DNA of 64,000 nt from Marasmius tenuissimus (taxonomy: Eukaryota > Basidiomycota > Agaricomycetes > Agaricales > Marasmiaceae), in assembly GCA_029532415.1 (NCBI GenBank), contig JAQOTA010000056.1:146716-210715 (forward strand), in the 5' to 3' direction. The translations under genes were made by a program, and so were the position numbers. Positions 23,801 through 35,206 of this stretch are shown here, in pieces. The notes beneath the pieces are model-generated. The model was given only the letters and a program-made list of their open reading frames with translations, ran no database searches and was not told where the DNA came from. Numbering within the stretch: the stretch's first letter is position 1; every line of letters begins with the position of its first letter.

Positions 23801-26156
23801 TCCTCGTAGTGAGTTAATGACTTTTATCGGCTACCAAGATGGGATGAAAGGCTTCCTGTTCATGCAAAGTAATAATTCCGTATTCACAAGTAGCACTGCA
23901 CTATTCGATGAGACACTATACAATAAGTGTTCTGATGCCAAAACTCGTGGCTTCACACCTGTTGGTAGTGAACCTTTTACTTTGGGTGAAAATCCCAACA
24001 TTCCTTCGGAAGATGAAGACTCTGATGACGACGGTTTTGATACTCCACTACCAGATCTCAGACGTCGCTCTGAACCTTCTAAGAGATCAGAACCTCAGGT
24101 TGACAAACCTGCAGGTGGCCCTGCGCCAGGGGATGTGCCACTCCCTCAATCTGGTCCTCTGACGCCTCCAGGCAAACCCGCTGTTCCCCTGCCTGCACCA
24201 GCAGCGGATGGTCCACGCCGGTCTTTGAGGCAGCGGAAGGGTACAATGCAACCTGGTAATATATTTGGGGAAAAGCGGAACCCAAATAAACCCTCAGACA
24301 TAATTCGCGACTTAGAGAATAAGAATACTTGGAGAAACGTCACTGGAGACAAAGAACCGTCGCATCCAGTTGATCGTCCTAGCTCTTCGCGATCTAGGAA
24401 AGGCAAAGGTGGTAAAAAAGGGATTCCTGGTCCACTTCTGCCTCTGCCTGCTCCAGAACCTAGTGGAAGCACTGAGTCACATGAGGAAGAAAGCATAGTC
24501 GAAAGACTGACCCAAGAAGGGGGAGTAGGATTCGTGATTTACCTGTTGAACAATGCCGTTCCAGTTCAAGATTCGCTTCCAACGTCCAATACTCCTGATT
24601 TCTCTAACATCAGAGAGTGGACACTCCGTGATATTCTAAAGTTGCCTGTCGAGCAACAGAAGGAATGGAAGAACACTTGCCACGAAGAACTTGAGGCACT
24701 TCATAAGCGCAAGGTCTTCGAACTCTGTGACTTGCCTAAAGGTCGCAAAGCCATCAGAAATAGATGGGTCTTCGACATTAAGTCGAATGGTCGCAAGAAA
24801 GCAAGACTTGTTGCCAAGGGTTTCTCTCAGGTCGAAGGTGTAGACTTTGATGAGATCTTCTCACCAGTTTTTCGTTATGAGACTGTTCATATGATGCTTG
24901 CTCTCACAGCTCTCAAAAACTGGTACATCACTTCTGTTGATGTTAAGAACGCTTTCCTTTATGGCGATCTTGTTGAGGAGATTTACATGGAACAACCTGA
25001 AGGCTTCAAAGTCAAGGGCCAAGAACGTAAGGTACTACGCCTGCGTCGTGCATTATATGGACTAAAGCAAGCTGCCCTTGAATGGTGGCAAACCCTCAGC
25101 TTGTCCATGGAAGTACTAGGCTTCAAACGCCTGACTTCTGATGCTGGACTCTTTATCTGCAAAGATCCGAAGAGTGGTGAAATTATGTATGCGATCATCT
25201 ATGTTGACGATGCACTTTTCATGGGTCCTAACAAAGCTTTTGTTGACAAGAAGAAAGCAGAGTTCATGGCTTGATGGGAATGCCGCAATATGGGCGATGC
25301 TAGCGAGTTTCTCCGCATGAGCATTCGTCGCGAAGGCAATAAGATCATGATTGACCAGAAGGATTATCTGAAGAAAGTCCTTGAACGTTTTGGGATGCAG
25401 AATGCAAAAGGTGCTCCTACGCCCTTACCTGCTGGCTATGTGCCAACTCCCAACGATGGTCCAGTCAATCCTGCCATTCGCTCCAGATTCCAGTCTGTGA
25501 TTGGGTCGCTTCTGTACATTATGCTGGGTACACATCCTGATATTGCCTATGCAGTTACGAAGCTTTCCCAGTTCTCTTCTAATCCAACGAAGGAACACCT
25601 TGATAAAGCTCTGTATATCTGCCACTATCTAGCTGGCACATCAGATTATTCACTCATCTACGATGGTGACTCTGATGGAGGTCTTCTTGCGTTCACAGAC
25701 GCGGATTGGGCTGCCGATCCTATCAAACGCTGTTTGATCACTGACTACTTCTTCAAGTTAGCAGGCGGCATCTTTTTGTGGCAATCACACACCCAGAAGA
25801 CTGTAGCTCTTTCTTCCACTGAGGCTGAGTATATGGCACTGTCGGATTGCAGTCGTCAAGCTTCCTGGATAAGATCGCTACTCTCTGAACTTGGAATCAA
25901 CTTGGGTCCTATTCCAATCTGCGGAGACAATCAGGGCTCTATCTTCATTGCATCTAATCCAGTTCAAGAACGCCAAACCAAGCACATCAATATTCGATAT
26001 GATTATATTTGATCGTGTGTTGAAGATGGTAAAGTCGAGTTGTTCTTTATTGAAGGAGTCTATAATCCCGCAGACATGTTTACGAAGAATCTCGGACATG
26101 AGAAGTTCTTACGGTTCAGAGATCACCTTGGACTTGAATTCTATTCGTCCACTTGA
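20811..26156 (+). pseudogene. gag-pol of copia copy B, three nonsense changes
   Basis: A single frame from MFDVKKYFSG to the TGA at 26154-26156 (1782 codons) matches copy C throughout, in the order gag, protease (DSGA), integrase (HRRFGH, CRGC, D-D-E), reverse transcriptase (YVDD) and RNase H. Three in-frame TGA codons break it, at 23553-23555 (inside QNGRAE/RFN of the integrase), 25272-25274 and 26010-26012. In copy C these codons are CGG, CGA and CGA. Many other differences from copy C are CG to TG or CA. The frame itself is not shifted. It cannot make a complete polyprotein. Confidence 0.93.
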
Positions 26157-26198
26157 TTCGCTCAGATGCGCTTTTCAGCTGCACTTAGCGAGGGGGTG

Positions 26199-26519
26199 TG
26201 TTGAATCTGTGGACTATAATTAGATCCCGGTATATCCGAAGTCCTGGTTCATACTTCCCGCCATTGTATTATGCGGGACAATGCATTCGCTATTGTTCCA
26301 TTCTTCATTGTTCATTATGGTCATATGTACAATTTCTATTGTTCTCCCTATATGGTAATTCTATTGTATCTACATGTATATAAGCTCATAGTTCTCTACT
26401 TGAATCTACAGTGTACTTGAGCTTCTACGTCTTGCCTCTATCTCTCTAAACTCCTCTCTGTTAAGTAGTAGTGTAGCCATGTTGTAGTCCTCTGCGCTAG
26501 GCGTCATGCCGGCTCATCA
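26199..26519 (+). repeat. copia 3' LTR, copy B
   Basis: TGTTGAATCT...GGCTCATCA, 321 bp, preceded by the purine tract GCGAGGGGGTG. Confidence 0.94.
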
Positions 26520-26638
26520 ACAAGTAGGATTGCACCTATGGCAAAAGCCTTCATCAATGTGCCTCCATCACTATTATCAGCGGCCAAAACCCCTTCCATC
26601 GTTGCTGAAATAGATCTTCCCCCCAAGATTACTGGCAT
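26520..26638 (-). pseudogene. KWF-P family gene, 5' part, split by copia B (copy W4)
   Basis: The minus strand starts MPVILGGRSISATMEGVLA at 26638, like MPVLIVELS and MPALLTETS of the other copies. It runs into the membrane helix (AFAIGAILLV) and stops at the copia B insertion. The frame continues at 20190 when one copy of the ACAAG duplication is removed. Confidence 0.85.
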
Positions 26639-27324
26639 TTCTCGCTTGTCTAGTAATGTTGAGCAATGCTGTGTCGTCGCTGCAGCGGTCAACCTGGGAA
26701 TAGTGAATAGTTGGGGGTATTACACACTGGATGCTTGACAGTTCGGGTTTTGTCCAGGTAGTGATGCTTATTTGCGGAATATACGAGCTTGCTTTCTCTT
26801 CTGAGTCCGGTGGTCTGTGAGGTCTTGGGTTTGCCCTTTGATGGACAAAGCTGTTGGCAGGACTGCGTGAATTTGCACGTGACTGGGGTGCCCCATTGAG
26901 CGGGGTGCCCGTTTGGGTGCTCCGACTGGTGAGTACACCGAGTGTGTTCAGCTCACACACAGGGCAGTGTGGTTGCAGAGGCACTGAAGTGCTGAAAGAC
27001 TTACTGCTTAGTGCTCAGCACTCAGAGACTTGGGTGTGCATATCATACCACCGACGCAGCTTTGGCCTCAAGGCCTGAATTTTCAACTTATTGCTCCCGA
27101 AATCACAGGGTACAACACAAGTACAACATATTATTATCTATCAGGACCTGCGTTGATTGGCCCATTATGCATGGAACTTCATCCAAGTTTGGATAGTCCA
27201 TGTGTCAGTCGACCCCCAGAGTTTGACTGGACACCAAAACACCCAGTTTCAATTGCCACGCTGTAGGCGTGAGGGTTCTCTGTCGTCTGAAAATAATGGT
27301 AAGACGCAGCCAGAGCTGGATTCT
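26639..27324. other. intergenic, no gene seen
   Basis: Upstream side of the split KWF-P gene. Short open frames overlap on the plus strand, but none resembles a known protein. Confidence 0.4.
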
Positions 27325-28905
27325 TTTCCAGGAAGGCCTTTCACATTGGCTTCAGTCACGTCATAGACATATTATGCGCACGCTCATCTCAATGGATCAA
27401 TGTCAACTTGGATTGCTTAGTGCGTTCCAACATTGTTAGCCCTGCTTTCTATGTTTTCCCTGCCTTGCAAAGTATCAAAGGCAATCTTCCTAATCTTGAA
27501 AGGTTTGCTGGTTACATGGAAACCCTTTCATCCTTGACACATATATTCAATTCTTCATGTCCAGCTCTTCGGAGCCTTGATATCAGAGAAGTTGGAACCA
27601 GAGATGAGCGGTTGGTGAATACTATTCCGCGGCAGCAGATCGAAGACCCAGTGCTTGATGTCATGAATTTCCCTCCTATCTTATCTTTTCTCCTTATCTT
27701 ATCATTTTCCATCTTATCTATATCTTATCCCTCACATGACTCATATCTTATCATATAGACACATGGTAGATACATGAAGGGACCCACATGCTGTAGACAC
27801 ATGTTGGTCCTGTTTCAGATACCATTTCACGATGTCATACCTTGATGTCATACCTCACCGTAGACACACACCGTAGTCCTCTCAGTAGTATATAAGAAGT
27901 AGATACTCTGCATGTATTCCCCAGTCTTGAGCTGGTTTATTCCTCACCAGTATAGAGTTCTCTATTCTTTGCCTCGTTCCCTCTTGTCTGAAAGCTTAGT
28001 GCGACGCGTCACCAGGTCAGATCTGGTGATTGCTGACACTTGACGTAAAGCAGGCAGATTACCCTTTGGACCTCGTGTCGTTCTGTCCAAGTCTCAAGTC
28101 CTTGGACCTCATCTACAACCACTAGACCCCTATACACATACCTGACCATCATAATCATTTGACCTCCGACTTGGAGTTGTTGACCCTCAACACAGGCGAA
28201 CTCAACATTCAATGCTCGGTCCACTTGGGTACCGTTCTTTGACCGCATCACTCTCCCTCGACTCTCCTCACTCACCCTTTACCACGTATATCCAACAATC
28301 AAAGATGCTTCCCCTCGTTTGCAGTGTATCACACGCTCAAGACGCCCGATGACTTCACTAGCTCTCGTGCGACATGCTCTCGCCGAAAGACAACCGCTAC
28401 CTTCTTTCTCTTACTCCGTGGCTAACGACCCTCATTCTTCACGAAAGGCTGGAAGTAGGAACACGATTAAATTGCATCAAAGATTTCTCTGCATTTTATA
28501 TGTCGAGCACGACTCTCAGTCTACGATGTGAACACCGAAAGGGAGACACCACGCTTTTTAGCCCGATTCCAACACGTCTCCATCAGCATATCTCGTTCGC
28601 CATACGCATCCACGGGTCCCTTCTCACAGCAACTCTCAGATAACTCGTTTCGCTCCTTCTTTGACTCAAACGGGAATGTCGATGATATGACTGTATAAAG
28701 CAGTCGCCTCGCGGTGGTTACCTGACTGAGGGGAGGCCGTACGAGCTGGTGTCGATTGCCTACGTTCTGTGACGATTGAGTTGAATTTGGCATCCAGACA
28801 CAGGGGTTTGACTTCTCGCGATCTTCCGGACTTGGAGGGATTGAGGGAGCTGGGTGAGGGGAGTTGGAGGTGTTTATCGACTTGGGATCAGAATCTTGAT
28901 TGTCA
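27325..28905 (+). pseudogene. F-box protein pseudogene (copy F3) with inserted solo LTR
   Basis: It matches the C-terminal two thirds of the F-box gene at 35207. Landmarks are the region before SFQWLDVE, then FPALQSIKGNLPNLERF, SCPALRSLDI and NTIPRQQIED. After the inserted LTR (27652-28011) come the KLxSLNL-type region, DNRYLLSLTPWLTTLIL and near the end DLPDLEGLRELGEG (28820-28860). Frames shift several times and stops are frequent. The N-terminal part with the F-box is missing. Its 3' end lies against the truncated DUF6533 copy at 28962. Confidence 0.78.
27648..28015 (+). mobile_element. probable solo LTR of an unidentified family in F3
   Basis: Sequence 27652-28011 (360 bp) interrupts the F-box similarity and begins TGCTTGATG and ends GACGCGTCA. 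It contains TATATAAG near 27889. It is flanked by CCAG at 27648-27651 and 28012-28015. Removing it restores alignment with the intact F-box gene. The 4-bp duplication and the TG..CA ends fit an LTR, but no matching element is in the window and the strand is assumed. Confidence 0.6.
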
Positions 28906-28961
28906 GAATACACAGATGGTCGAGATGATAGTGCGTTCATGGCTCACTCTGGTAACACGAG

Positions 28962-29418
28962 TGATATTACACCTACAGCTGCAGATGCGATAGGTTATAC
29001 CACAATAATGCACGCTCGGTTCGTCCGCAAAGTGGTCTGTAGAAAGAAAAGAGTGAGGACCACGTCGATGACGAGTGAAGAGCGATCTGCGTACGCTGGA
29101 GTACCACCCCTATCAAATTAAAGAAGGGAGGTATCGCTGTAACAGGTAGAGAACTGTGACTATGGACCACGGCCTCCTCCAGATATATCGTATCTCCGAG
29201 TTGACGTTGAGAGTAATATCATAAAACAGTAACGCCGAGCTGGCAACTGCGACGCCGTATTGCAGCTAAGTTACAGTGCCAACCACCTGAGGGTCAGACT
29301 GACCGTTCACAAACTGAAATCGAGATCAGCGAATAGTAGTAACGTCTGTCGTGTACGCACTCACCATAACCGCCCTCTGGTGCTCAAGCACAGTAGCGAG
29401 GGTAGAGTTATCGACCAT
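28962..29418 (-). pseudogene. truncated DUF6533 gene (copy D3)
   Basis: The first four exons of a DUF6533 gene are present. Exon 1 is MVDNSTLATVLEHQRAVM (from 29418) with a GTGAGT donor. Then FVNV and ASSALLFYDITLNV with the DUF6533 signature, a short intron, and HFADEPSVHYCGITY. Similarity ends near 28962, where F-box sequence of the opposite strand begins. All later membrane segments are missing. Confidence 0.8.
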
Positions 29419-31434
29419 CGGATTCAGATTCTTGAGGTGATACCGAGACAAGAAAAACTTGTTTTATGGGAGAAACATCAACGCTACCGTCTCAGTTCGC
29501 ATTAGCGGCGCGAGTCCATGGATTTGAGATGATCATAAGATGATCAAAACCCTAGTCTATCTCAGAGCCGACGAATCCTCACACCTCCAACGGGTTTCTG
29601 ACTTCATGTACGGCCCTTAACATATTAGGAGCAGAGCCATCACGGGGAATCTGGGCCCGAGCCGTCTCAGTGCATACATGAACCGGCGGGGTCGCTAGGC
29701 AGGAGAAAAGTGCCTGTGATGACCTGTGACGACTCGTGAAAGTCAGAAACATGTATGGGGTGTGTGTATCAATGTCGAGTCCCACTCCGCGTCCTAGCCC
29801 TGGGAAGGAAAGTTGGAATTGACAAAAGCGTACCCTCCGTTCTATGAAAGGATGTGGTCTGTGTCAGACGGACGTAGAACGAGAGCACGAAGAGGACTTG
29901 ATTCCGGCGAGTAAAGAAAGTTGAATGGTTTTCGATGCAACCGTCGTAGCCACTCGAGAACCGAAGTCGTCATTAGCGCCCTGAATGGACGGCTAGCGCC
30001 GAAGCCGGGGCTCATGCTCGGAAGAAGAATAAGTACAGATGCAGCAAGAAACCAAGGAGATTCGGGATGCCAACGTTACGTTCGTTCACAGTAAAACAGT
30101 TCGGGACAAACAAATTCTGATGACTGGTTGCAACGACCGAGACCGCTTTAACTGACCCGGGGGCATCGAACTTCGTGTATCCTGAGCGAGACTCAGATAT
30201 TGAGTCAATCTCGCCCGAATCATCTGTCTCGTAGATTGCAAGGTGCGTCGTCGAGGTGGAGAAGAGGATATCCCGTGGTGTGTATTGCGGACTGAGAGAA
30301 TAGCTAGGTGAGGAGGTTTGAAATTGTGTGACGGTGCGGCGTTCAGGAGGAACAACTCGAACGTGTGAAATCCATAATCAATATCGAGCGGCGCCCAGAC
30401 TGACGGATTGAGGGTTGTAGAGAGCGTCGGTGCATCTTGAGACTTTTGACGAACGAACTTTGATCCTTGCGAAGTACTTGGTTTCTCTCCCAAAACGCAG
30501 CCCAAGGTCAAGTTCTTGTTACCGACTCCGATTTCTTCTCGAGCCTAACGCCGTAGGCTCTTCATAGAGCGAGATATCCCCCCAGAGTAGCCAGTAGCCT
30601 ATCAAATTGAGAGAAAACTTGCAGAGGGTTGTAGCCAGCTACAAGGCCGTAAGCGTAAAGACAAGAAAAAAGATCCGGAGTTTCTAAGACGTCAACGTCG
30701 CCTTTTCAGTATAAGAAAAAAGGCAGAACAGAACGACGCACACCACTCAACTTTGGACCGTAGAGCGGGAACTCCGTTCATTACATGAAAAAAAAAACCA
30801 CGTAACAGCCTCAGCCTCCGTCGTCAGCCATTCCTCGGGATGGTCCCGTATAGACTAAACACTTCAAGTATGTACACGAGTGCGAGGTCATTGTGTCGAT
30901 GAAATAGACAGGTTGGAGTATGGAAGTAGCAGATGTGGACAATGAGGTGGACTGAGAACGAGTAGCAGAGGTGGCCTTCGTTGTCAGTATCTCGATAGAC
31001 AAAGAATTGACCATGGTGGTCGGGACGAGGAGCCTGTGACAAAATGTGACGCCTACAGGCTACGGCCCCTCTACCTTGGGTTTTCAAATATAACATCAAC
31101 ACCAGTGTCGGGGGAGAGCACGATAAACAACGCGCGAGGGCAAGAGAGATAGATAAAATATAATCTATTCAGTCCCCAGCGTCTATGTATTTACACGGCG
31201 TCAACGCTAAAGGCACATGACACAGAACGACACTGCTACACCCTTGCAAGGTCGTCGAGCTCGACAGTAACTCCCGCGTACGTCGACCTGAGCACCTGAG
31301 AATAATCGATACCATCTGATTCGGTAAGAAATCCAGCTAGAAAGACCCAGCGACCATAACTGATATCCCCAAATATATTTCGATGTTGCCAGCCCAGCAC
31401 CCCGAGTTTCAGCTCGAAGCCTCTTCACCGAATA
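29419..31434. other. duplicated spacer upstream of a KWF-P gene
   Basis: The part 29640-30830 matches 3990-5480, and 30570-31220 matches 1-540. This is one unit of a segmental duplication. An A-run is present at about 30786-30797. No gene is called. Confidence 0.5.
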
Positions 31435-32119
31435 ATGCCAGCGTTGACTGTCGAATCGTCCGTTTTGGAGGTAGCCGAAAAGGTTGAGGCGTCCAGTAAC
31501 TCAGGCGGAGGTCTCTTGTCCAAATTAGCATTAGTCGGAGTACTCGTCGTCGTTGCTGCACTAGCAGCAAAGAGATGGTTCTTCCCGTACACCATCGAGG
31601 ACTTAGAGGACTTGGTAAAGAGCATTGATAACCTGATAAAGGATAATATGAGGCGTGAGTGGAATCTGCTGGGAGGTTCCGCGAAGGGATTTAGATGTAG
31701 GCTTCAAAAGTGAGTGTGGAGGTGGTGCATACCTTGTCACCGAGACGACTGACTTTGGCCTCTTAAATCTCTGCAAAAACTCTTTGTACGCCCAAAAACG
31801 TTCATTCCAACGTACTCAATGGCCAACTTGGATCCAACGTAGACGGAACGAGGAGGTGCGCCATATCAAGATGAGGGGTGTCGCCGAGCCGGACAGGACG
31901 AGGATTTTGGCTTGGATGATCTCCCAATGGCATCAGCTGAAGCGCGTGAATGCTTCCCATGCGTTGCTGTCGCAACTGAAGTACGATTTGATGGTGCGTG
32001 GGCTTGTCCATACCTGATGGCAAAAAAAAAACCCATAAAAATGTTTGATACAGCTCGAGATCGAAGAAAAAGAGCGTAACTTCCATGCAAGAGCATTATC
32101 CTCGTCGACGAGAGTGTGA
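31435..32119 (+). CDS. KWF-P family small membrane protein (copy W2)
   Basis: Exons 31435-31709, 31843-31993 and 32054-32119 have GT..AG introns of 133 and 60 bp and encode 163 residues. The N-terminus (MPALTVESS) is followed by a hydrophobic helix (LALVGVLVVVAALAA), the motif KRWFFPYTIEDL and a charged helix (LVKSIDNLIKDNMRREW). Exon 2 contains RHIKMRGVAE and WMISQWHQLKRVNASHALL. Exon 3 is a charged tail (LEIEEKERNFHARAL). Exon 1 and exon 2 lengths equal those of the copies at 15429 and 33868. Function unknown; it is probably a single-pass membrane protein with a coiled-coil tail. The reading frame is intact. Compared with the copy at 15429 this one is CG-rich. Confidence 0.75.
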
Positions 32120-32476
32120 TGCCATCCAACTCGCTGCCGCTTGACATGTTATTGACCATCATCATCGACCACCACGCTCGTCGTCCATCACCAAGACCCT
32201 CTGATTCTCCACTGCTATCCCCAGCTCTGTTTCTGCTATCATCTGGCCTCCTATATCACTTGCTCGTGTTGCCTCGTATTGCTCGAATTTGATTCATCTC
32301 GATTGCTGTGTCCAGCTACCCAGGAAGAGGGAACGAGGAGACCACGAGGGAGCCGGATCAAGTCCAGCACGATGACTGCGACACCGGTCCGTCTTTCCCT
32401 GAATATGCTACATCTGCACCGGTCCCGATGTAGCGAGCCTGGATGACTGTCGGGCATGGTAAGTTAACATCGTGAT

Positions 32477-32662
32477 TTGTCGAGGGAGAAGAGGAAAGAT
32501 GATCGTACGATTGACGACGCGAATGTCAGCGCGAACGTTGCTGAATCAGGTGGTGACTTGGGCAGAGATATCTTCGAAATCTTCAGCCGTTTTGAGCAGT
32601 TTGAAGAGGATCAGCTAGCGGAGGAGAGTCAGAGGAGACAGAAGGAGGAATCGAAGTCATAG
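32477..32662 (+). CDS. hypothetical small charged protein
   Basis: A 61-codon frame (MSREKRKDDRT..., FEIFSRFEQFEEDQLAEESQ) is highly charged and could form a helix. It follows the KWF-P gene at 31435-32119 by ~360 bp. No relative is recognised. It may be chance or a separate exon. Confidence 0.2.
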   Translation: MSREKRKDDRTIDDANVSANVAESGGDLGRDIFEIFSRFEQFEEDQLAEESQRRQKEESKS

Positions 32663-33035
32663 CGCATGCTCAAGAGAATGAATTTGCGAGCATTGAAATC
32701 TGAGAAGGAGTAGACTGGCAGCTGATTGGCGAGAGGTTAATGGCAATCGCATCTGAGGGCCGTTTGTAGCGATACGAGTCGAAGGATGAGAATGAGGACA
32801 AGCTGGAGACAAACAACAAAGGTGAGGGAGGAGTATTTGGGGTCCTTGAGTTGCGGCGGGATCATCGTGGATTCATTTGTTCTACCCGTGGCTATGCCTG
32901 GCGGAAACGGTGGCAATGCACGGCTTGTCACGTCCTAAATACGGAAAGTCTCTCCTGGGCCTTAAACTGGTTACTTCCTCCAATTCTAATTGGCACTGGT
33001 GTGTGCTCACACAGCGGACCCAAAGGTGATCAAAC

Positions 33036-33250
33036 GGGCGAGACAGACCCACACCGGCGCCACTGCATCAGAGCCACATCGGTGACACTGTATTGGACCC
33101 ACACCTAGATCAACTTGAAGGACCCACACACAGACCGATTTGACGGACCCACACCCCAGAGCGACTTGACGGACCCACACCGGCGCCACTGCATCGGACC
33201 CACACGGACTTTGCGGACCCACACCGGCGGGACAGGAGCAGACCCCGGAC
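33036..33250. repeat. GACCCACACC minisatellite
   Basis: Irregular tandem units share the core GGACCCACACC, often followed by GGCGCCACTGCATC or by a TTGACGGACC spacer. At least seven cores are visible. Open frames on either strand here are low-complexity artefacts. Confidence 0.75.
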
Positions 33251-33867
33251 ACCCACACTGTTGTGACCTCCAGACCTCCTTCGTTGCCCTTCATTTCCCC
33301 CCTACGTTTGCTTGTTCATCCGACAGCCAATATCTGTCTTCCTCGAGGTTCCTCTATTCAACCTGATTCTGCCACATTCTATCCTCATACACACAAATCT
33401 CACAACCCTTATGCCCGCGAAAGGTCCGTGTTGAGGACTTCACCATAGGACACATTGCTCAACTGAATGATAGCATGCAAATCGTTGACAGGTAAGCCGG
33501 ATGTCTTGTCGCCACAATGCCTTCCTGTTCCTTTTTCCAAGCAATAATTGACCTTCAAACAGCAATTAAACAGATTCGCCCAGCCGCCTTTTCAGTCGAG
33601 ACCGATGGGCAACGGTCGCGACCTTTCTGCTGTCTACCCACTGTGGGTACGTTCCCTACTTTCGTCTTCGACGTTGTGAAATAATGCCAACCTCAACACA
33701 CACCTTCTATAGCCAAAGAAAGACGATGTCTTGAAGGTATGCAAATTTACGAGACTACAGCCCTAGCAAACAGGAAACCGGCGACAGTGCAGTGGATGGT
33801 GCGGATATCAGAACAGATCAGTGTTGCTGGACACCTTCGGCGGGTATGCATCACCTGTGCTTGGACG

Positions 33868-34462
33868 TCAGGCTGGGAATTGCAGTAAGTCATGCTTGTG
33901 TTTCACTTCCATCTGAAAACAAAAGGTTGCCATGGACCATTAGCCGACGTTCTTTTAGTGTCTCAAGAATTCAAGCTCATACCAAGACATGCTTCTTCAG
34001 GTCCAGCACCGAGCAATAACACGTCTTCACCTCCCTCATCTCCCGCCAACGAAACCGGGTCCAAACGAGCAAATTCCATCTATGCGGCTCGGCCGTCGCC
34101 CATTCCCGGATTTCACCCATCTTTCGGTATTCCCTACACGGAATCATCAACAAAGTTGCAGTAGAAGCCCTCAGTTCATCAACATACCCATCCAGCCGTT
34201 CTCGGAATCTCCACCCCGAATCTCCCAACAAATCCCGCTCAAGAGTTGTATTGCGTTCGATTAAGTCCTCAACGTAGTTCGTTTGGCGTTCCAAGTCCTC
34301 CATTGTATATGGATAGAACCATTTCGTGACAATGACCCCCGTAAAGAGGAAAATTACACCCATGACGAAAACCTTGGTCAAGATCCCTCCTTTACTGCTG
34401 TCTGCTGCCAAAATGCCCTCCGCCGTTGTGGAAACGGAAGTTTCTGTCAATAAAGCTGGCAT
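33868..34462 (-). CDS. KWF-P family small membrane protein (copy W3)
   Basis: Exons 34462-34188, 34133-33983 and 33912-33868 give 156 residues. Introns are 54 and 70 bp. The 54-bp intron is a multiple of three with no stop, so the gene can be misread as one exon. The start MPALLTETS aligns with the other copies; an in-frame Met at 34561 would add a basic extension and cannot be excluded. A membrane helix (VFVMGVIFLFTGVIV) is followed by TKWFYPYTMEDL, a charged helix with many E and R, then exon 2 with KMGEIREWATAEPH and WTRFRWREMREVKTCY. The short tail is MEVKHKHDLLQF. Exon 1 and exon 2 lengths (275 and 151) equal those of copies at 15429 and 31435. Function unknown. Confidence 0.72.
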
Positions 34463-35206
34463 TTGTCGGTCGTATTCCGGGTTACTAGTTTCTCGTTCGA
34501 TCTTCGCTGTCCGTCGTTTTGCCTTTCTGTTCCCCGCTAGTCTATTTAGTAAGAGCGACACTTTTGTAGGCGGTCACGTACCGTTCTGTGTAGATAGCAA
34601 TGGTTCTTGGAGAATACAAGATGGGTTTTGATTTTACTTCTTGCTAGATGATTCCGACCTTGGGTCCGTTCACCCTCTGGCCAAAGCTGTGAGAGCAAGG
34701 TGGAGTTTGTGCGAACGATGTCGGCGTGACCTTGGTGGGCGCTCAATGTTGCAACATCGAATTTGTTAGATGCTCGCCGATGAAAGCTGGCGCTTGGGTC
34801 TGGAGGCCTGACTCCCGAGGTTTTGTTGCAGGTTCGCGTACTTGTCTTCAACCTGACCTTGACAAAGAGTGAACGTCAGTGATAACAAACATTAATGATA
34901 TGCGGACGACCCCGGCACGTGTGTTGCTGCTATAGACAACATTTCTCGAATGCTCTACAAGGGGTTCATGAATCTGAAGGTGTTAGATAGGCTCAAAAGC
35001 AGAGCAGGGCGTAGCCAGGAAGATTTAATGACATGACCATGAGGAGATGGGAACTTGGCCGGCAATACACGTGGTTTTGGCACCGTGGTGCAGTAGTCAA
35101 GCTCAGCTTGAACTCACACCACCGCCATCACGCTTTGAAGAGACAGTAAGTGTCATGATCTGGCTTTGCAAACTATGCTCATGGTCTCTTAGAGCTCACC
35201 GCATCC
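34463..35206. other. promoter region between KWF-P and F-box genes
   Basis: The stretch separates two divergent genes. The last 150 bases resemble the sequence before the F-box pseudogene at 9338 and hold a likely 5' leader intron (gtaagtgtcatgatctgg...cttag, about 35148-35190). Confidence 0.45.

Larger units (their letters stand above)
20196..26519 (+). mobile_element. full-length but inactive Ty1/copia element (copy B)
   Basis: The element has a 5' LTR (20196-20510), primer site, leader, one gag-pol frame with three stops, polypurine tract (26188-26198) and 3' LTR (26199-26519). The 5-bp target duplication ACAAG is perfect (20191-20195 and 26520-26524). It is inserted on the plus strand within a minus-strand KWF-P gene. 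The two LTRs differ by a small deletion in the 5' LTR and several substitutions, so it is older than copy C. Confidence 0.96.
32120..33867. other. intergenic with minisatellite
   Basis: Contains a small open frame (32477-32662) and a minisatellite (33036-33250), both listed separately. About 32280-32420 resembles the downstream flanks of the KWF-P copies at 15429 and 42260. Nothing else is supported. Confidence 0.4.

Noticed and set aside
33007..33294. 95-codon frame across the minisatellite
   Set aside because: It is low-complexity translation of the tandem repeat.
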